From assembly GCA_965276635.1 (NCBI GenBank), contig CBDIBC010000005.1:2286152-2350151 (forward strand): 64,000 nucleotides of DNA. Reading direction: 5' to 3'. The notes under the pieces are model-generated. The model did no database searches. It was not told where the DNA came from and saw nothing but the letters and a program-made list of their open reading frames with translations. Both the position numbers and the translations under genes were made by a program. The stretch is from CBDIBC01 sp965276635. GTDB lineage: Bacteria; Actinomycetota; Acidimicrobiia; Acidimicrobiales; Palsa-688. Shown piece after piece: positions 60,641 to 64,000 of the stretch (positions within the stretch are counted from its first letter, which is position 1; each line of letters begins with the position of its first letter).

Positions 60641-61942
60641 CTACTTGACCGACATCCCGGCTGGCGCGGTACCGGCACGTTGCTTGTGTAGCCAGTACTT
60701 CGACTCCTCGTCATCCTCGGCCCGGCGGCCGACCCGGGTCACGGTATCGACATCGGCGGCCTCGCTACGCAGTGCCGCGACGGTGCACTTGTCAGCAGGT
60801 CGGCGGGCGAACGGGTCGAACTGATAGTGACGCATGGCGTTCTCATGCGTGATCTTGCTGACCACGTCCGGCTCCACGCCGCCGAGGACGCTGGCGAGCA
60901 CCTCGGGCGCCCTCGGCCAGGTGCCGTCCGAGTGCGGGAAGTCCGACTCCCAGAACACGTTGTCGAGGTTGAAATGGTCCAGTAGCTCCACACCAATCGA
61001 GTCGTTGATGAAGCAGCTCAGGATGTGCTGATTGAACACCTCGGTCGGCCCGTCCTCGGCGCCGAAGCCGTGTCGTAGCCAACCGGAGTGTCGGTCACGG
61101 ACGTGCTCGGCTCGCCACAGGAAGTAAGGAATCCAGCCGATATCACCCTCGGTCAAGGAGAACCGCAACTCGGGGAAGTGCTTCCAGAACTTCGCCCAGA
61201 TCAACTCGCCGAGCGTGTATATCGACATCACCGACGACAGGTTCAGGCCAACGCCGGCTGGCGCATCAGCCGAAGTCAGCGGTGACCGCGAGGAGGAACC
61301 GAGATGGCAGCAGAGGACGGTGCCGACATCGCAACATGCCGTGAACAGCGGATGCCAATAGTCGGAATGGATGGAGGGCATCTCAAGTGCTGCCGGGTTC
61401 TCGGAGAAGGAGACAGCGTGGCACCCCTTTTCGGCGAGCCGCCTGACTTCCTTCGCCGCCCGATCGACGTCGAACAGCGGCAGGATTCCGCACGGAATGA
61501 ACCGGTCCGGGTGGCTTCCGCACCACTCCTCGACATGCCAGTCGTTGTACGCCTGGACCATCACCTCATTGATGTTGCGGTCAGGGCCCTGGCTGAGAAC
61601 TTGCCCGGCGAAACCGGTGAAGTTCGGGAAGTTCAAACCGGCCAGTTGGCCCCCGGCGGACATGTCCCGGACCCGCTCATGGACGTCGTAGCACCCCGGC
61701 CGCATCTCGTCGTAGCGCGACGCGTCGAGGTTGAAGTATTCCGGTGGCTTGCCGGCCACGGCGTTCAGGCCCATATTCCTCCCCCGAATCTGGCCGTACC
61801 ACCACTGCTGGCGACCGTCGTCGTCTTCGACGACACGCGGCGCCTGCTCACGGTACCGCTGGGGCAGGTGACCTTCGAACATGTCGGCAGGCTCGCAAAT
61901 ATGGTCATCCACGCTGATCAAGATGAGCTCGTCGTGATTCAT
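60641..61942 (-). CDS. Amidohydrolase family 2 (PF04909-type) metal-dependent hydrolase
   Basis: A 433-residue TIM-barrel protein. The N-terminal metal motif is 'SVDDHICEP' (D-x-H-like, residues 10-18), followed by 'YNDWHVEEWCGSHPDRFIPC', 'GTVLCCHLGSSSRSP' and the C-terminal metal segment 'FWESDFPHSDGTWP'. Family members hydrolyse C-N or C-C bonds or decarboxylate aromatic acids; such genes are frequent in CoA-dependent catabolic islands. ATG 61942 fits the family N-terminus; the frame is open to 62044. A perfect dyad lies 43 bases upstream of this start. Confidence 0.88.
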   Translation of the reverse strand: MNHDELILISVDDHICEPADMFEGHLPQRYREQAPRVVEDDDGRQQWWYGQIRGRNMGLNAVAGKPPEYFNLDASRYDEMRPGCYDVHERVRDMSAGGQLAGLNFPNFTGFAGQVLSQGPDRNINEVMVQAYNDWHVEEWCGSHPDRFIPCGILPLFDVDRAAKEVRRLAEKGCHAVSFSENPAALEMPSIHSDYWHPLFTACCDVGTVLCCHLGSSSRSPLTSADAPAGVGLNLSSVMSIYTLGELIWAKFWKHFPELRFSLTEGDIGWIPYFLWRAEHVRDRHSGWLRHGFGAEDGPTEVFNQHILSCFINDSIGVELLDHFNLDNVFWESDFPHSDGTWPRAPEVLASVLGGVEPDVVSKITHENAMRHYQFDPFARRPADKCTVAALRSEAADVDTVTRVGRRAEDDEESKYWLHKQRAGTAPAGMSVK

Positions 61943-61984
61943 CCCCGTCTCCTCAGGCCAGTCAGCAGAGGTGAGCCCGCGCTG

Positions 61985-62000
61985 ACTTGTGCGGACAAGT
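61985..62000. promoter_or_regulatory. Palindromic operator upstream of the amidohydrolase gene
   Basis: ACTTGT-GCGG-ACAAGT (61985-62000) is a perfect 6+6 dyad. It contains TTGTGCGGACAA (61987-61998), which fits the TTGnnnGGACAA element of the other promoters in the island. No -10 box with the right spacing is seen here, so it is listed as an operator. Confidence 0.5.
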
Positions 62001-62050
62001 GTAGTCACTGATGAGAGTCGTCGGTGACTCGGGCCCGAGGACATCGCGCG

Positions 62051-63280
62051 CTAGATGATGCCACGGGCACGAAGATCGGCGATCTCGGCGCTACCGAGGC
62101 CGAGCCGAGCGCGCAGGACGTCGTCGGTGTCGGCGCCCAACTTCGGGAAGCCACGAACCGGTCCATCGGCGCTGCGCGAGAACTTCAAAGGGTTCCCGGC
62201 GATCCGCATCGTTCGCTGTGCTCCCGGCACCTCCACGAGCATGCCCCGACTCCTGACGTGCGGATCGACGTCGAGGTCCTCCATGGTGTTGCTGGGTCCG
62301 GCCGCGATCCCGTTGTCGGCCAGCGCCCGGGCTGCCTCGAGCTTCGTCTTGTCACTGGCCCACGCTTCGATCGCCGGACGGATCAGATCATCGGTCCGCG
62401 TGTACCAGTCCTGCCGCGTAGCGAGAGACTCGTCGGTCAGCCAGTCTTCGCGACCCATCATTCGCGACAGCCGCTCCAGCTGATGCTCACGCAGCGCTGC
62501 CATGACGAAGTCACCGTCGGCGGCGCGGAATGATCCCATCACGCCAGCACGGCGTCCGTTCACCGAGGTTCCCAGTGACCACATCTGCGGGAACATGTCG
62601 TTGATCGCCACCATGGCATCGAGCATCGCGACGTCGACGTACTCGCCACTGCCGGTGCGATCGCGACGGTGCAGAGCGGCGAGCACTCCGATCCCCGCGA
62701 AGATCGCAGTCCCGACATCTCCCAGCGCTCCAGCGATGTTCGTCCGAAGCCGGATGTTAAGCTCACGGCCCATCTCGTACAGGCCGGACATCGCCTCGAC
62801 CACCGGACCGTAAGCCGGCCACTCGCGGTACGGCGACGGATCAAGGTTGCCGAAACCGGAGACCGACAGGTAGATCCCGCGGGGTGCCACCTCGCGAATC
62901 GCGGAGTAGCCAAGCCCGAGCCGATCCATCACACCCGGGCGCATATTCTCGGCGATCACGTCGAACTGCGGTGCCAGGCGAAGAAACAAGTCGCGGCCGT
63001 CGGGTTGCTTCAAGTCGATGACGATGCTGGCCTTGTTGAAGTTGCTCCTTGTGAACGTCGCACCTTGCTCCTCACCATCCTCGTCTATGAAGAACGGCGT
63101 GGCGCCACGCCCCGCCTCCCCGGTAGGCGGCTCGACCTTGACGACTGTCGCACCGAGCAGCGCAAGGAGCTGTGTCATGTAGGGAAGCGACACCATCTGC
63201 TCGGCCGAGAGTACTGTCACGCCGTCGAGCGGGAGGGCCCCATCCCTACGATCTTGGTGTAGCACCTCACCAATCTTCAT
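62051..63280 (-). CDS. Family III CoA-transferase (CaiB/BaiF type)
   Basis: A 409-residue enzyme of normal length: 'GVTVLSAEQMVSLPYMTQLL' at the start, 'NFNKASIVIDLKQPDGRDLF' and 'MRPGVMDRLGLGYSAIREVA'. The segment 'AGALGDVGTAIFAGIGVLAA' holds the Asp expected to carry the CoA intermediate, and 'RTGSGEYVDVAM' follows. It transfers CoA between acids. It precedes the amidohydrolase gene on the same strand (108 bases apart) and is divergent from the acyl-CoA ligase gene. Confidence 0.92.
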   Translation of the reverse strand: MKIGEVLHQDRRDGALPLDGVTVLSAEQMVSLPYMTQLLALLGATVVKVEPPTGEAGRGATPFFIDEDGEEQGATFTRSNFNKASIVIDLKQPDGRDLFLRLAPQFDVIAENMRPGVMDRLGLGYSAIREVAPRGIYLSVSGFGNLDPSPYREWPAYGPVVEAMSGLYEMGRELNIRLRTNIAGALGDVGTAIFAGIGVLAALHRRDRTGSGEYVDVAMLDAMVAINDMFPQMWSLGTSVNGRRAGVMGSFRAADGDFVMAALREHQLERLSRMMGREDWLTDESLATRQDWYTRTDDLIRPAIEAWASDKTKLEAARALADNGIAAGPSNTMEDLDVDPHVRSRGMLVEVPGAQRTMRIAGNPLKFSRSADGPVRGFPKLGADTDDVLRARLGLGSAEIADLRARGII

Positions 63281-63317
63281 CCACCCTCCCGAGACGGCAG
63301 CAGTTGTGGCACCATAG

Positions 63318-63329
63318 ACGTCCGTACAA
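63318..63329 (-). promoter_or_regulatory. Weak copy of the island operator upstream of the CoA-transferase gene
   Basis: TTGTACGGACGT on the minus strand matches TTGnnnGGAC of the shared element but ends GT instead of AA. It is 38 bases upstream of the CoA-transferase start, in the 266-base gap to the divergent acyl-CoA ligase. Support comes mainly from position. Confidence 0.3.
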
Positions 63330-63546
63330 ATATGGACCTGAGCTCAACCATACGTTGTCGGCCACGACCAGTGCGCACGTCGACCCAGACACGGCAACCG
63401 TCCAGATAGGGAAGCATGCCGACAGATCCACGCCTCGAGCGCTGTGCTGCAGCAATCGTTGACGCGGCCAGCCGTGTGCGACTCTCCGCTGGCAGGCGGA
63501 GCTCCGTTCCGCGGCGGACTCCGGAGACCGAGTGCGGCATGCCCGG

Positions 63547-64000
63547 ATGGCGATCGACGTGAGACTGTTGGATGCCCTCCACGATCACGCCTACCATCTG
63601 CACTCTAAGCCGGCGATCGTCGACAATGCGGGATCGGCGACGTACGCGGAGCTCGATGAGGCGATTAACAAGGTCGCCCATCTGCTAGCCGCCAAGGGCG
63701 TCCACTCCGGTGACGTCGTCGCGCTCGCGATCGAGCCCACTGCGCCGGGAATCGTGCTGCTGCTCGGTGTCATGGAGCTGGGCGCTATCGCAGCGCCCGT
63801 CAACACCCGACTTGCACAACCGGAAATCGTGACCTATCTCGGTCGAATCTCTCCGTCGATGCTGCTCGTTGGACCCTGCCTCCGGCGTTGCTCCTGACGT
63901 CACGTCGATCTCTCACACCTTCGAGCGGCTCAACGAGCCGGCCACCCTGCTCGACCGGCTCGACCTATCCGCCGTTTCCGACCGACCGCTGCAGCAGGTA
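63547..64000 (+). pseudogene. Acyl-CoA ligase/AMP-dependent synthetase, N-terminal part with a frameshift (runs off the window)
   Basis: ATG 63547 begins the N-terminal domain of an AMP-forming ligase: 'HSKPAIVDNAGSATYAELDE' and 'GDVVALAIEPTAPGIVLLLG', then 'MELGAIAAPVNTRLAQPEIV'. The frame ends at a TGA near 63897. Near 63868-63871 the coding shifts by one base and goes on as 'LDPASGVAPDVTSISHTFER' to the window edge. A one-base deletion, or an error, explains this. The enzyme would activate a carboxylic acid with ATP and CoA for the island's pathway. The catalytic motifs lie beyond the window. Confidence 0.75.

Overview
The window is GC-rich, gene-dense DNA. Codon use, GTG/TTG starts, lipoproteins with Ser/Gly-rich spacers, acyl-CoA dehydrogenase/CoA-transferase clusters and a MobF relaxase all point to a high-GC actinobacterium. 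The Acidimicrobiia are my best guess at class level, as an inference only. No rRNA or complete tRNA gene was seen. About ten genes carry one or more 1-2 base frameshifts in otherwise well-conserved reading frames, so either local gene decay or sequence error must be kept in mind.

Layout. 1-4.5 kb: end of an oligopeptide-type ABC importer (binding protein, permease, a permease-ATPase fusion broken by a frameshift, second ATPase). 4.5-7.3 kb: TetR regulator divergent from a Gfo/Idh/MocA oxidoreductase, the first codons of a lost beta-glucosidase, and a MazEF-like toxin-antitoxin pair. 7.7-11 kb: two secreted or membrane-anchored low-complexity repeat proteins. 11.2-13.9 kb: an unknown protein, a frameshifted quinone oxidoreductase and a frameshifted 2-hydroxyacid dehydrogenase.

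14.0-25.1 kb is the most distinctive block. A tightly overlapping five-gene operon encodes two 2-oxoglutarate/Fe(II)-type oxygenases, pseudouridine-5'-phosphate glycosidase (PsuG), a nucleoside hydrolase and a PfkB sugar/nucleoside kinase (a PsuK candidate). It is followed by a LysR regulator and a complete BMP-type nucleoside ABC importer. Together they read as an uptake-and-breakdown system for pseudouridine or another modified nucleoside, with oxidative steps I do not know from described pathways.

25.2-29.8 kb: dehydrogenase remnant, small membrane protein, CocE-like hydrolase with its MarR regulator, and a degraded transposase. At 29.8 kb the 3' end of the tmRNA gene (ssrA) and its terminator abut a tyrosine integrase, an excisionase, a HTH protein, a HigBA-like toxin-antitoxin pair and a MobF relaxase-helicase (29.8-37.8 kb). 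This is one end of an integrative element. Its integrase and relaxase both carry several frameshifts. The other end, which should contain an intact ssrA, is not in the window.

38.7-64 kb is a CoA-dependent catabolic island: tandem and fused family III CoA-transferases, an alpha-methylacyl-CoA racemase, five acyl-CoA dehydrogenases, MaoC-type hydratases, an SCP2-type thiolase with an OB-fold partner, a Baeyer-Villiger monooxygenase, an amidohydrolase, an acyl-CoA ligase and a branched-chain-amino-acid-type (Liv) ABC importer. The set resembles steroid side-chain or branched/cyclic terpenoid degradation, substrate unknown. Its promoters share a 12-base near-palindrome (TTGnnnGGACAA) that at four sites overlaps the -35 box, suggesting one regulon. 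Because the ssrA site lies to its left and no intact ssrA follows, the island may be cargo of the integrative element.
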